Of a DNA stretch of 64,000 nt, positions 20,214-30,743 are shown piece by piece (position 1 is the first letter of the stretch; each line of letters begins with the position of its first letter). The DNA comes from Diaminobutyricimonas aerilata (GTDB lineage: Bacteria; Actinomycetota; Actinomycetes; Actinomycetales; Microbacteriaceae): positions 2,007,304-2,071,303 of the forward strand of contig NZ_PGFF01000001.1 of the NCBI RefSeq assembly GCF_002797715.1. Direction: 5' to 3'. The position numbers and the translations under genes were made by a program. Under the pieces are notes generated by a model. That model did no database searches, was not told the DNA's origin, and worked only from the letters and a program-made list of their open reading frames with translations.

Positions 20214-21190
20214 GCGACTCTCCGGATTCGTTCCGCGGCGCGCAGCCGCACTGGGGTGGCACGAGGATTGCGGGCGCGTTCGTCATCGTCGGCGAGTTCG
20301 GCGCCGCGGACGAGCAGGCGCAACTCGGGTCGGTGCTCCGGCAGCTCGACGGGGAGCCCGGCGGGGGCGGTCGAGCGGGAACGGGCCTGGAGCTCGCGCT
20401 TGACGATCCGGTCCTCGAGCGACTGGTAGGCGAGCACGACGATGCGGCCGCCCTCGTCGAGGGCGTCGATCGCCGCGGGGATCGCGCGTTCCAGCACCGC
20501 GAGTTCCTGGTTCACCTCGATGCGCAGCGCCTGGAAGACCCGCTTCGCCGGGTGACCCGAGCGCTGCACCGCCGCGGGGGTCGCCTTCGCGATGAGGTCG
20601 ACGAGCTGCGCCGAGCGGGTGAACGGCGTCACTGCGCGCTGCTCCACGATGCGACGGGCGAACCGCGGGGCGAGCTTCTCTTCGCCGTACTCGTAGAAGA
20701 TGCGGCGCAGGCTCGCCTCGTCGTACTCCGCGAGCACACGCTCGGCGGTGAGGCCGCTCGTCGCGTCCATGCGCATGTCGAGCGGCGCGTCCTTCGAGTA
20801 GGCGAAGCCGCGCTCCACCGTGTCGAGTTGCAGGGACGACACCCCGAGGTCGAAGAGCACGCCCTCGACGGAGGCGATGTCGAGTTCGTCGAGCGCGTCG
20901 AGGATGCCGTCGTAGACGGTGTGCACGAACTCGACGCGGTCGCCGAACGGCGCGAGCCGGCGCCGGGCGATCTCGAGTGCATCCGTGTCGCGGTCGAGTC
21001 CGACCAGGCGCACCTCGGGGAAGCGCCGCAGGAACGCCTCGGCGTGTCCGGCCATGCCGAGGGTGGCGTCGACGAGAACCGCTCCGGGCTTGTCGAGGGC
21101 CGGCGCGAGCAGCTCGATGGTGCGTTCGAGCATGACGGGGATGTGGATGTCGTCGTCGGCCATGGCGTGTCCGGTTCCGGTCCCGTTCAC
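20210..21190 (-). CDS. rsmH: 16S rRNA (cytosine-1402 N4) methyltransferase RsmH
   Basis: 326 residues (from the GTG at 21190; an ATG at 21163 is also possible and begins [12 protein letters not shown]). SAM-dependent methyltransferase acting on C1402 of 16S rRNA. SAM motif [12 protein letters not shown], the motif [10 protein letters not shown] and the family segment [11 protein letters not shown] are present. Its place between mraZ and ftsL is the standard head of the dcw cluster. Confidence 0.96.
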   Translation of the reverse strand: MNGTGTGHAMADDDIHIPVMLERTIELLAPALDKPGAVLVDATLGMAGHAEAFLRRFPEVRLVGLDRDTDALEIARRRLAPFGDRVEFVHTVYDGILDALDELDIASVEGVLFDLGVSSLQLDTVERGFAYSKDAPLDMRMDATSGLTAERVLAEYDEASLRRIFYEYGEEKLAPRFARRIVEQRAVTPFTRSAQLVDLIAKATPAAVQRSGHPAKRVFQALRIEVNQELAVLERAIPAAIDALDEGGRIVVLAYQSLEDRIVKRELQARSRSTAPAGLPVELPEHRPELRLLVRGAELADDDERARNPRATPVRLRAAERIRRVA

Positions 21191-21263
21191 TGATCCCCAT
21201 CCGTTCGACCTGGAACCGGGGAAGGTGCACCAGGGCGGGCGGCTGGGAGTCAGCGACCGGGCA

Positions 21264-21695
21264 TCAGAACAATCCGGGGATCACCTCCTCCTCGGTGTTC
21301 GCGAACGCCTCTTCCTTTTCGGCGTAGTAGGCGTTCCACGCCTCGGTGTCCCAGATCTCCGCGCGGTCGCCCGCGCCGATGACGGTGAGATCGCGCTCGA
21401 GTCCCGCGTAGGCGCGCAGGTTCGCCGGGATGGTGACGCGGTTCTGCTTGTCGGGCACCTCGGCGCTCGCGCCCGAGAGGAACAGGCGCAGGTAGTCGCG
21501 CGCGGCGCGGCTCGTGAGCGGTGCCTGACGGATGCGTTCGTGCTGCTCCTCGAAACCGCGCTGGCTGAAGACGTAGACGCATCGCTCCTGCCCACGGGTC
21601 AGCACGACGCCCGAGGCGAGCTCGTCGCGGAACTTGGCGGGAAGGATGATGCGCCCTTTCTCGTCGAGCTTGGGCGCGTGAGTACCGAGGAACAC
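21264..21695 (-). CDS. mraZ: MraZ transcriptional regulator of the dcw cluster
   Basis: 143 residues with two tandem SpoVT/AbrB-like MraZ domains (about 1-70 and 75-140). Each has a DxKGR or DKQNR signature ([20 protein letters not shown]). MraZ binds tandem repeats at its own promoter and controls the cell-wall cluster. The GTG start at 21695 has a GAGGGGG site. Three 10-bp repeats lie about 41-70 nt upstream. Confidence 0.97.
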   Translation of the reverse strand: MFLGTHAPKLDEKGRIILPAKFRDELASGVVLTRGQERCVYVFSQRGFEEQHERIRQAPLTSRAARDYLRLFLSGASAEVPDKQNRVTIPANLRAYAGLERDLTVIGAGDRAEIWDTEAWNAYYAEKEEAFANTEEEVIPGLF

Positions 21696-21735
21696 GTCGG
21701 CACCCCCTCACTCTCCGGCCCGGGTCTCGAGGTAG

Positions 21736-21767
21736 CTCCACTTTACTCCACTTTGCACCACTCACAA
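21736..21767 (-). promoter_or_regulatory. mraZ promoter with three MraZ-box repeats
   Basis: On the minus strand three head-to-tail 10-bp units occur: GTGAGTGGTG, CAAAGTGGAG and TAAAGTGGAG (21736-21765). This agrees with the tandem GTGG-containing MraZ sites with 10-bp period known in other bacteria. A promoter can be drawn through them: TTGTGA (21762-21767), 16 nt, TAAAGT (21740-21745). Binding would therefore block RNA polymerase directly. Confidence 0.7.
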
Positions 21768-21810
21768 GGCACAAATGACCCCAATTCGGGAATAAGCACG
21801 ATGAGATCCG

Positions 21811-21830
21811 CATGATCATGCGGATTCGGG
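21811..21830. repeat. perfect 20-bp palindrome upstream of the mraZ promoter
   Basis: ATCCGCATGATCATGCGGAT is its own reverse complement. It lies about 45 bp upstream of the mraZ -35 candidate and could be an operator for a second regulator of the division cluster. Confidence 0.5.
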
Positions 21831-21981
21831 CGGTGGAGGGAAATGGAGGGCATCGACCGCTCCGAAGCGGCGCGAGGAGCACGCCGGGGCGGGTCACCCG
21901 GGCATCAGAGGGCGCGGAGCGGTTCCCGGCGGCCCGGTGGAGGACGGTGGAGGGCCGGGGTGACGGGCTCGTGCGCGCACG

Positions 21982-22008
21982 AAAAAGGGCCGACCCGAAG
22001 GTCGGCCC
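21982..22008 (-). terminator. intrinsic terminator after the DUF3040 gene
   Basis: On the minus strand GGGCCGACC, loop TTCG, GGTCGGCCC, then TTTTT. The 9-bp GC-rich stem followed by a U-tract makes a classical rho-independent terminator 21 nt after the stop codon. Confidence 0.85.
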
Positions 22009-22028
22009 TCATCGAGATGTGGAGCTGG

Positions 22029-22406
22029 TCAGTCGCGCCCGTCCTGGCGGCGCTCCCACCGGTCGTTCAACTGGTCCATGAAGCCGCCGCCGCGGGTCGG
22101 TGCCCCCTTGCGCGGCTTGGCGGGCTGCACCGGCTCGGCCGGCGCCCGGCGCGAGGGGTTCAGGGCGACGAGCACACCCGCGAACATGATCGCGAATCCG
22201 AGCACTCCCACGAGCGGCTGCCGGATGACGACTCCGGTGACGAGCACCGCGATCCCGGCGACCCCGATGAGGATGCCGACGATCAGCGAGGTGTAGTTGG
22301 GGCGCCCGCGTCGAGGGCCGACTGTCGCGACGAAGTCGGCATCATTGCGGTAGAGATTGCGCTCCATCTCGTCGAGGAGTCGCTGCTCCTGCTCGGAAAG
22401 TGGCAT
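22029..22406 (-). CDS. DUF3040-family membrane protein
   Basis: 125 residues. The N-terminus MPLSEQEQRLLDEMERNLY is the DUF3040 signature. Two hydrophobic helices follow (about 44-62 and 68-85), then a basic Pro-rich tail. The family is restricted to actinobacteria, and its function is unknown; it recurs next to the dcw cluster. ATG at 22406 has a GAGGGG site, and a TACAAT -10 candidate lies at 22452-22457, divergent from the polyprenyl synthase promoter. Confidence 0.9.
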   Translation of the reverse strand: MPLSEQEQRLLDEMERNLYRNDADFVATVGPRRGRPNYTSLIVGILIGVAGIAVLVTGVVIRQPLVGVLGFAIMFAGVLVALNPSRRAPAEPVQPAKPRKGAPTRGGGFMDQLNDRWERRQDGRD

Positions 22407-22473
22407 CTCGGTTTCCCCTCACGTTCGGGTGCACGTGGCGATCAGAGCATCATTGTAGGCCCGCCCCCGGGGC

Positions 22474-22479
22474 TAGGCT
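22474..22479 (+). promoter_or_regulatory. putative -10 of a leaderless idsA transcript
   Basis: TAGGCT followed by 6 nt and the ATG at 22486; no ribosome site is seen. Confidence 0.55.
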
Positions 22480-22485
22480 AGGCAG

Positions 22486-23604
22486 ATGCCTGGGAGTACG
22501 CGGTTAGTCGACCTCGTACACGACCGACTCGACTCCGTTCTGACCGATCGTGCCGCACACCTGGCGCAGATCTCGCCCGATCTCGAACCCTTCATCGGCT
22601 TCTCGCGCGACCTGCTCGCCGGGGGCAAGAGGTTCCGCGCGCTCTTCTGCTACTGGGGCTGGGAGGCGGTGCGCACCGCGCCGACGCCGATCGATCCCCT
22701 GCCGGAACCGGACGACCGCGACCTGCCGGCGATCGTCGAGATGTGCGCGGCGCTCGAGGTGTTCCATGCCGCCGCGCTCGTACACGACGACATCATGGAC
22801 AACTCCGACACGCGCCGCGGCCTCCCCGCCGCGCACCGGCGGTTCGAGTCCATCCACGGCGAGAGCCGATGGGCGGGCAGCCGTGAGGGCTACGGACGGT
22901 CGGGGGCTTTGCTACTGGGAGACCTGCTCCTCGGCTGGAGCGACGAGCTGCTCGATGCGGGGCTCGCGCTGCTCGCGGACCGCACCGCGGCACGGGCGAC
23001 CCGCGACGAATTCGTGCGGATGCGCACGGAGGTGACCCTCGGGCAGTACCTCGACATCCTCGAGGAGGCGTCGTGGCGCTCGAGGCCTGAGGCGGACCTG
23101 CTTCCCCGGGCCCATCGCGTGATCGTGTACAAGTCGGCGAAGTACAGCGTCGAGGCGCCTCTCGCGCTCGGCGCGGCGGCCGCCGGCGCCGCGGCCGAGC
23201 AGATCGAGGCGGTGCGCGCGTTCGGACTCCCCCTCGGGGTCGCCTACCAGTTGCGCGACGACCTGCTCGGGGTGTTCGGAGACCCTGAAGTGACCGGCAA
23301 GCCCGCCGGCGACGACCTGCGCGAGGGCAAGCGCACGGTGCTCATCGCGCTCGCTCGACCGGCGCTTCCCGCCGGCGCGCGGCAGCTGCTCGACGAGCTG
23401 CTCGGCGACCCGGAGCTCGACGGCCGTCAGATCGAGGTGCTGCAGACCGCGATCCGCGAGAGCGGTGCGGTCGACAAGGTCGAGCGCATCATCGCGCACA
23501 ACGTCGACAAGGCGAAGTCGGCGCTCATGGGTGCGCCACTCGGCCCGACCGCCCGCGCGCAACTGTCACGACTGGCGGACACCGTCACGCGCCGCAGTTC
23601 CTGA
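22486..23604 (+). CDS. idsA: polyprenyl (geranylgeranyl-type) diphosphate synthase
   Basis: 372 residues, trans-prenyltransferase that condenses isopentenyl diphosphate with allylic diphosphates to make C15-C20+ chains for quinones, carotenoids or lipid carriers. The first aspartate motif DDIMD is at 101-105 and the second, DDLLGVFGD, at 258-266. GGKRFR near residue 46 binds diphosphate. The ATG at 22486 appears leaderless. It is the first gene of a block matching Mycobacterium Rv2173 (idsA2)-Rv2175c-pknL-aroG, but without mptA. Chain length cannot be assigned. Confidence 0.93.
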   Translation: MPGSTRLVDLVHDRLDSVLTDRAAHLAQISPDLEPFIGFSRDLLAGGKRFRALFCYWGWEAVRTAPTPIDPLPEPDDRDLPAIVEMCAALEVFHAAALVHDDIMDNSDTRRGLPAAHRRFESIHGESRWAGSREGYGRSGALLLGDLLLGWSDELLDAGLALLADRTAARATRDEFVRMRTEVTLGQYLDILEEASWRSRPEADLLPRAHRVIVYKSAKYSVEAPLALGAAAAGAAAEQIEAVRAFGLPLGVAYQLRDDLLGVFGDPEVTGKPAGDDLREGKRTVLIALARPALPAGARQLLDELLGDPELDGRQIEVLQTAIRESGAVDKVERIIAHNVDKAKSALMGAPLGPTARAQLSRLADTVTRRSS

Positions 23605-23627
23605 GCCGCGCCGCGTCGTCGAGGTCG

Positions 23628-23966
23628 TCAGAACGCGAGCGCCTGCGCCACCCGACGCACCTCGGCCTTGCGCCCCTGCTGCAGGGCGGCGATCGGGCTC
23701 GTGCCGAGCGCGTCGTCCTCCTCGAGCAGCCACTGCATCGCCTCGGCGTCGTCGAACCCGTTGTCGGCGAGCACCACGAGGGTGCCCTTCAGTTCGGGCA
23801 TCGGGTGCCCGTCGACGATGAACGACTCGGGGATCGAGAGCACGCCGTCACGCCGGATGGCGAGCAGGGCGCGCTCCTCGAGCAGACGGTGGATGCGGCC
23901 CGGTCCGATGCCGAGGATCTCGACGAGCTGGGGAACGGTCAACCAACGGGGTTCGAGGGAACTCAC
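23628..23966 (-). CDS. Rv2175c-like winged-helix DNA-binding protein
   Basis: 112 residues. The N-terminal helix-turn-helix (WLTVPQLVEILGIGPGRIHRLLEERALL, about 7-34, cited here only for its position) is followed by the C-terminal domain with LKGTLVVLADNGFDDAEAMQWLL. In Mycobacterium the homologue is a substrate of PknL, and the same neighbour relation is kept here. Start is GTG at 23966; a GTG two codons upstream (23972) is equally possible, since neither has a clear ribosome site. It is convergent with the polyprenyl synthase gene. Confidence 0.85.
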   Translation of the reverse strand: MSSLEPRWLTVPQLVEILGIGPGRIHRLLEERALLAIRRDGVLSIPESFIVDGHPMPELKGTLVVLADNGFDDAEAMQWLLEEDDALGTSPIAALQQGRKAEVRRVAQALAF

Positions 23967-24131
23967 TCTCACAGGGTGCCACGAGCCGGGCATCCGATCT
24001 GCACCACTCCAGTCACACCAATCACATGCGCCTCTTTGATTGACAGGAATGCCCTCGTGTGACAGCGTGGGACGGAATTCCGCGCGCGTTCGGGGGAACG
24101 TGACGGGGGCCGGGAACAGAACGGGAATTCG

Positions 24132-25457
24132 ATGAACTTCGACGACGACCTCGCGCACTCCGCGATCACGGGCCTGACGCCCACGCCTCGAGCCGAGGCG
24201 AGGCCGACGCGCGTCCGGGTGGGCAAGAGCATGATCGCGACGATGCCGATCGTGCTCGCGGGCTCGATGGCCGTCTCGATGCACCTGACCGGTCCCGTCG
24301 AGCCGGTCGACACCGACCGCGACGAGAAGCCGCGGGAGAGCAAGTCGAGCATCGGCGACGCGATCAAGGACGCCTTCGTCGCGGCCGGGACCGCCGTCGC
24401 CACCACCACGAGCCCTGCCGCGCACCGCCCCGCCGCCGTCCCCTCGAGCTACCGCGTGGCCGCCGGCGACACGGTGAGCAGCATCGCCGGCCGCTTCGGA
24501 CTGTCGACCGCGTCCGTGCTCGCGCTCAACGGGCTCGGCTGGAAGTCGGTCATCTTCCCTGGCCAGGTGCTCAAGCTCTCGAGCGCCGCGACCTCGGCTC
24601 CCGCGCCCGCTCCGGCCCCCGCGCCGAGCAGCGCCGGCCGCTACACGATCGCCAAAGGCGACACCGTCTCCCGCATCGCGCAGAAGTTCGGCGTGCCCGT
24701 CGCCTCGGTGCTGAGTGCGAACGGCCTCTCCTGGTCGAGCATCATCTACCCCGGCCAGACGCTCACCATCCCCGGTCAGGCCGCGCCCGCCGCGACGCCG
24801 GTGACTCCGGTCGTCTCGACGCCCGTCGTCTCCGCCCCGCCCGCGTCGTCGACGTACACGATCAAATCCGGTGACACCATCGGCGCGATCGCCGCACGCC
24901 ACGGCGTCTCCACCCAGGCTCTGCTCAGCGCCAACGGCCTGAGCTGGTCGAGCGTCATCTACGCCGGCCGCACGCTCACCATCCCGGGCACCGTCGCCAC
25001 GACGCCGGCGGTGCACGTCACTCCCGTCGCCACGCCGGGCAAGGTCACCCCGATGACGGCCGAGATGCGCGCGAACGCGCAGGTCATCGTGCGGGTGGGC
25101 CAGCAGCTCGGCGTGAGCGAGTACGGTCTCGTGATCGCGCTCGCCACCGCCATGCAGGAGTCGTCGTTGCGCAACCTCGACCACGGGGACCGGGATTCGA
25201 TCGGGCTGTTCCAGCAGCGTCCGAGCACCGGTTGGGGCACCAAGGCGCAGCTGATGGACGCGGCGCACGCGGCACGGCTCTTCTACGGCGGCCCGAGCAA
25301 CCCCAACAAGGGCGTCACCCGGGGTCTGCTCGACATCCGCGGATGGCAGTCGATGAGCGTGACGCAGGCCGCGCAGGCCGTGCAGATCTCCGCCTACCCC
25401 GACGCGTACGCCAAGTGGGAGACGAGCGCGCGGGCCTGGCTCGCGGAACTGCGCTGA
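24132..25457 (+). CDS. three-LysM peptidoglycan hydrolase with lysozyme-like C-terminal domain
   Basis: 441 residues. A short cytoplasmic N-terminus and one hydrophobic segment (about 36-55, signal anchor) are followed by three LysM domains (about 108-152, 173-216 and 237-280), each with the GDTxxxIA motif. A C-terminal transglycosylase-like domain (about 305-441) carries MQESSLRNLDHGDRDSIGLFQQRP, with the likely catalytic Glu in MQES. It probably cleaves or remodels wall glycan outside the membrane. It lies between the Rv2175c-like gene and the PASTA kinase gene, which links wall turnover with PknL signalling. No good ribosome site is seen for the ATG. Confidence 0.88.
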   Translation: MNFDDDLAHSAITGLTPTPRAEARPTRVRVGKSMIATMPIVLAGSMAVSMHLTGPVEPVDTDRDEKPRESKSSIGDAIKDAFVAAGTAVATTTSPAAHRPAAVPSSYRVAAGDTVSSIAGRFGLSTASVLALNGLGWKSVIFPGQVLKLSSAATSAPAPAPAPAPSSAGRYTIAKGDTVSRIAQKFGVPVASVLSANGLSWSSIIYPGQTLTIPGQAAPAATPVTPVVSTPVVSAPPASSTYTIKSGDTIGAIAARHGVSTQALLSANGLSWSSVIYAGRTLTIPGTVATTPAVHVTPVATPGKVTPMTAEMRANAQVIVRVGQQLGVSEYGLVIALATAMQESSLRNLDHGDRDSIGLFQQRPSTGWGTKAQLMDAAHAARLFYGGPSNPNKGVTRGLLDIRGWQSMSVTQAAQAVQISAYPDAYAKWETSARAWLAELR

Positions 25458-25494
25458 CCCCGTGTGGCGGGGTCCGGTTCGAGCCGCTCATCTT

Positions 25495-25500
25495 TAGACT
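25495..25500 (+). promoter_or_regulatory. putative -10 of a leaderless pknL transcript
   Basis: TAGACT, then 6 nt, then the GTG at 25507. The first transcribed base would be close to the start codon. Confidence 0.55.
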
Positions 25501-25506
25501 CGAACG

Positions 25507-27456
<1,950 letters not shown>

Positions 27457-27463
27457 TCCCGCC

Positions 27464-27491
27464 GGTCGCTCCGCACGCATGCGGAGCGACC
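27464..27491. terminator. hairpin between convergent pknL and aroG
   Basis: GGTCGCTCCGCA, loop CGCA, TGCGGAGCGACC: a perfect 12-bp stem between the two stop codons. No U-tract follows on either strand, so it may act as a GC-type bidirectional terminator. Confidence 0.65.
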
Positions 27492-27501
27492 ATCCCGCGG
27501 A

Positions 27502-28872
27502 TCAGATCGCGCTGAGCTCCTCGGCGACGAGGAAGGCGAGTTCGAGCGACTGCATGTGGTTCAGGCGCGGGTCGCACAGCGACTCGTACCGCGTCGCGAG
27601 GGTGGCCTCGTCGATCATCTCGGAGCCGCCGAGGCACTCCGTCACGTCGTCGCCGGTGAGCTCGACGTGGATGCCGCCGGGGTGGGTGCCCGCGGCGCGG
27701 TGCGCCTCGAAGAAGCCCTTGACCTCGTCGACGATGTCGTCGAACCGCCGCGTCTTGTACCCGGTGGGCGTCGTGACGCCGTTGCCGTGCATCGGGTCGG
27801 TGACCCACAGCGGGTTGGCGTCCATGCCCTTGATCGCCTCGAGCAGGGGCGGGAGCGCATCGCGGATGCGGCCGGCGCCCATGCGCGTGATGAAGGTCAG
27901 GCGACCGGGTTCGCGCTCGGGGTCGAGCTTGTCGATGAGCTGCTTCATCGTCTCGGGCGTCGTCGACGGGCCGAGCTTCACACCGATCGGGTTGCGCACC
28001 CGCGAGAAGAAGTCGACGTGGGCGCCGTCGAGCTCGCGCGTGCGCTCACCGATCCAGATGAAGTGCGCCGACGTGTCGTACGGCGTGCCGGTGCGCGAGT
28101 CGATGCGCGTCATCGGCCGCTCGTAGTCCATCAGCAGACCCTCGTGGCTCGAGTAGAACTCGACGCGCTTGAGTTCGTCGAAGTCGGCTCCCGCCGCCTC
28201 CATGAACCGGATCGCCTTGTCGATCTCACGCGCGAGACCCTCGTAGCGCTGGTTCGCCGGGTTGGCGGCGAAGCCGCGGTTCCAGCTGTGCACCTGACGC
28301 AGATCGGCGAAACCACCCTGCGTGAACGCGCGGATGAGGTTCAGGGTCGCCGCGGACGTGTGGTATCCCTGCACCAGCCGACGGGGATCCGGCTGACGGG
28401 ACTCCGGCGTGAAGTCGTAGCCGTTGACGATGTCGCCCCGGTAGGCGGGCAGGGTCACCTCGCCGCGGGTCTCCGTGTCGCTCGAGCGCGGCTTCGCGAA
28501 CTGGCCCGCCATGCGGCCGACCTTCACGATCGGCATCGACGCGCCGTAGGTGAGCACGACCGCCATCTGCAGGATCGTCTTCACCCGGTTGCGGATCTGA
28601 TCGGCGGTCGCCCCGGCGAAGGTCTCGGCGCAGTCGCCGCCTTGCAGCAGGAACGCCTGACCGCTCGCGGCGCGCGCGAGCCGGTCGCGCAGGATGTCGA
28701 CCTCGCCCGCGAACACGAGCGGCGGCATCGTGGCGATCTCCGCGGACGCGGCGCCCACGGCATCCGGATCCGGCCACTCCGGCTGCTGCTTCACCGGCAG
28801 GGTCCGCCAATAGTCGAGCCCGGCGATCACGGAGGGATCGGCGAGAACGACGGGCTCTGACGGGTCTACCAC
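27502..28872 (-). CDS. aroG: class II 3-deoxy-7-phosphoheptulonate (DAHP) synthase
   Basis: 456 residues. Condenses phosphoenolpyruvate and erythrose 4-phosphate, the first step of the shikimate pathway. The class II (plant-like) fold is shown by QGGDCAETF with its metal-binding cysteine, by GRMAGQFAKPRS, and by WVTDPMHGN. The length equals that of actinobacterial AroG. GTG at 28872 has an AAGGA site 5 nt upstream. An in-frame TTG at 28944 lies 6 nt after TAGGCT and would add 24 residues; I prefer the GTG. Confidence 0.95.
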   Translation of the reverse strand: MVDPSEPVVLADPSVIAGLDYWRTLPVKQQPEWPDPDAVGAASAEIATMPPLVFAGEVDILRDRLARAASGQAFLLQGGDCAETFAGATADQIRNRVKTILQMAVVLTYGASMPIVKVGRMAGQFAKPRSSDTETRGEVTLPAYRGDIVNGYDFTPESRQPDPRRLVQGYHTSAATLNLIRAFTQGGFADLRQVHSWNRGFAANPANQRYEGLAREIDKAIRFMEAAGADFDELKRVEFYSSHEGLLMDYERPMTRIDSRTGTPYDTSAHFIWIGERTRELDGAHVDFFSRVRNPIGVKLGPSTTPETMKQLIDKLDPEREPGRLTFITRMGAGRIRDALPPLLEAIKGMDANPLWVTDPMHGNGVTTPTGYKTRRFDDIVDEVKGFFEAHRAAGTHPGGIHVELTGDDVTECLGGSEMIDEATLATRYESLCDPRLNHMQSLELAFLVAEELSAI

Positions 28873-28901
28873 GGGCGGTTCCTTGCTGGACGGTGACGGA
28901 T

Positions 28902-28956
28902 GACGGGCATGCCCGTCGACGGCTGCCGGCGAGCAGGGACCCAAGGAGCGAGCCTA
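28902..28956 (-). promoter_or_regulatory. aroG promoter and leader with a 16-bp palindrome
   Basis: The -10 candidate TAGGCT (28951-28956) gives a 5' leader of about 75 nt. The leader contains the perfect palindrome GACGGGCATGCCCGTC (28902-28917) about 30 nt ahead of the GTG start. It could be an operator or a stem. Confidence 0.45.
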
Positions 28957-28990
28957 GCGAACGCCGGGAGCGTCGACGGCGACGCGGGGG

Positions 28991-29680
28991 TCAGCGGCTG
29001 GAGCTGCCGACCTTGTCCTTGACCGAAGAGGCGTAGACGTCCAGATATTCCTGGCCGCTCAGACGGTTGAGCTCGTACATGATCTCGTCCGTGATGGAAC
29101 GGAGGATGAACCGGTCACCCTCGAGGCCTTCGAAACGCGAGAAGTCGAGCGGCTCGCCGAACACGATGCCGATGCGGCGGACCTTCGGGATGCGCCGGCC
29201 GATCGGCATGACCTTCTCGGTGTCGATCATCGCCACGGGGATCACGGGGACGTGCGCCTCGAGGATCATGCGCGCGACGCCGGTGCGGCCGCGGTACATG
29301 CGACCGTCGGGGCTACGGGTGCCCTCGGGGTAGATGCCGAGCTGCTCACCCTGGGCGAGCACACGCAGCGCCGTGTTGAGCGACGCCTCCGAGGCCTTGC
29401 CCCCGGAGCGGTCGATCGGGATCTGGCCCGTGCCCTGGAAGAAGAGGCGGGTGAGCCATCCCTTGATGCCGCGGCCGGTGAAGTAGTCGCTCTTGGCCAG
29501 GAACGAGATCCGCCGGTCGAGCACGAGCGGCAGGAACACCGAGTCGATGAACGACAGGTGGTTGCTCGCGAAGATGACGGCGCCCGTCTTCGGCACGTTC
29601 TCCCGACCGACCACCCACGGGCGGAACGCCGTGAGCAGGATCGGGCCCGCGACGAGGTTCTTCATGAACCAGTAGAACAT
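28991..29680 (-). CDS. plsC: PlsC-type lysophospholipid acyltransferase
   Basis: 229 residues, 1-acyl-sn-glycerol-3-phosphate acyltransferase family, making phosphatidic acid at the inner membrane. The catalytic HX4D motif is in SNHLSFID near residue 41, and the phosphate-binding motif YPEGTRS near residue 118. An N-terminal hydrophobic stretch (about 5-22) anchors it. ATG at 29680 has a GGGAGG site. A TAGGAT -10 candidate lies in the gap to the ROK gene, so it may be transcribed separately. Confidence 0.93.
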   Translation of the reverse strand: MFYWFMKNLVAGPILLTAFRPWVVGRENVPKTGAVIFASNHLSFIDSVFLPLVLDRRISFLAKSDYFTGRGIKGWLTRLFFQGTGQIPIDRSGGKASEASLNTALRVLAQGEQLGIYPEGTRSPDGRMYRGRTGVARMILEAHVPVIPVAMIDTEKVMPIGRRIPKVRRIGIVFGEPLDFSRFEGLEGDRFILRSITDEIMYELNRLSGQEYLDVYASSVKDKVGSSSR

Positions 29681-29709
29681 CCGAGCCTCCCGGTGGCCGA
29701 CGGGAAATC

Positions 29710-30657
29710 CTAGCGCGCGGTGGCGTGCACCCGGGCCAGGTCGGCCGCGCCGACGACACCCGCGTCGTTGACGAGCTGAGCGATCACGAAGTCCGGCTCG
29801 GGGTGATAGCCCCGTGCCGGGAGGTGGGTGAGATACGCCTCGCGGATGGGGGCGAGCAGCAGCTCCCCCGCTTCGGCGACCCCGCCGCCGAAGACGAAGA
29901 TCTGCGGGTCGAGCACGGCCGAGAGCGAGGCGCACGCCTGGCCCAGCCAGAAGCCGAGCTGCCGCAACGCGCTGAGGGCACCCGGGTCGTGCTCGGCGAT
30001 GAGTCGGCCGACGGTGTGTCCCGTGAGCTTGCCGTCGCGAGTACGGGCGGCCGCGAGGGCGAGGCCGATCCCGCCCACATCCGCGATCTCGTTCGCCATG
30101 CGCAGCAGGGCGCGACCCGACCCGTACTGCTCGATGCAGCCGTGCGCGCCGCAGCCGCACGGCAGCCCGTCGGGCACGACCCGCAGGTGCCCGAGTTCCG
30201 CTCCGGCGCCGAAGCCTCCGCGGAAGAGTCGGCCCTGGCTGACGATCGCGCCGCCGACGCCGGTGCCGATGGTGAGCACCGTCATGTCGCTCACGTCGCG
30301 GCCGGCGCCGAATCGGAACTCGGCCCATCCGGCGGCGTTCGCATCGTTGTCGATCGTGATGGCGAGATCGAGCCGCTCGGTGAGGTGCCGGCGCAGCGGT
30401 TCGTTGCGCCAGCTGATGTTCGGCGTGTAGTAGACGAGCGACTGCTGCGCGTCGATGAATCCGGGTGCGGCGACTCCGGCCGCCACGACGTCGTGACCCG
30501 CACGCAGCCGCTCGATCATCGCGACGACCTCATCGACGATGCCCTGCGGATCGCTCGCATCGGTCGGCACGCGCTCCTCGGCGAGGATCACGCCGTTCTC
30601 ATCGACGACGCCTCCCGCGATCTTCGTTCCGCCGATGTCGATCCCGATCGCCTGCAC
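29710..30657 (-). CDS. glk: ROK-family glucokinase
   Basis: 315 residues. Phosphorylates glucose with ATP in the cytoplasm. The N-terminal phosphate loop IGIDIGGTKIAGG, the ROK zinc motif CGCGAHGCIE near residue 165 and the catalytic region TIDNDANAAGWAE are present, and no DNA-binding domain precedes them, so it is a kinase and not a repressor. GTG at 30657 is chosen because TAGACT lies 8 nt upstream (leaderless); a GTG at 30723 would add 22 unconserved residues. It is divergent from the acyl-CoA ligase gene. Confidence 0.88.
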   Translation of the reverse strand: MQAIGIDIGGTKIAGGVVDENGVILAEERVPTDASDPQGIVDEVVAMIERLRAGHDVVAAGVAAPGFIDAQQSLVYYTPNISWRNEPLRRHLTERLDLAITIDNDANAAGWAEFRFGAGRDVSDMTVLTIGTGVGGAIVSQGRLFRGGFGAGAELGHLRVVPDGLPCGCGAHGCIEQYGSGRALLRMANEIADVGGIGLALAAARTRDGKLTGHTVGRLIAEHDPGALSALRQLGFWLGQACASLSAVLDPQIFVFGGGVAEAGELLLAPIREAYLTHLPARGYHPEPDFVIAQLVNDAGVVGAADLARVHATAR

Positions 30658-30665
30658 GAGCGACG

Positions 30666-30671
30666 AGTCTA
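30666..30671 (-). promoter_or_regulatory. putative -10 of a leaderless glucokinase transcript
   Basis: TAGACT on the minus strand, then 8 nt, then the GTG at 30657. Confidence 0.45.
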
Positions 30672-30702
30672 CTGTTCGAAGGGATCCGTGATGGTCCGTC
30701 GG

Positions 30703-30708
30703 TACACT
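30703..30708 (+). promoter_or_regulatory. putative -10 for the acyl-CoA ligase gene
   Basis: TACACT 35 nt ahead of the GTG start; the transcript would carry a short leader with an AAGGAG ribosome site. Confidence 0.4.
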
Positions 30709-30743
30709 GAGGCCACCATCCACTCGGTACCGAAGGAGTTGCC

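Larger units (their letters stand above)
21768..22028. other. intergenic stretch between mraZ and DUF3040
   Basis: Together with the mraZ promoter this is a 333-bp gap. The left part holds the palindrome ATCCGCATGATCATGCGGAT (21811-21830). The right part is GC-rich with no supported gene and ends in the DUF3040 terminator. Confidence 0.5.

Noticed and set aside
23973-24131. Possible cyclic-di-AMP riboswitch ahead of the LysM hydrolase
   Set aside because: Actinobacterial wall-hydrolase genes often carry one, but I could not recognise the conserved core or a convincing fold in this 159-nt gap. A covariance-model search would settle it.
29710-30723. ROK repressor instead of kinase
   Set aside because: There is no N-terminal DNA-binding domain; the protein begins directly with the DIGGTK phosphate loop.
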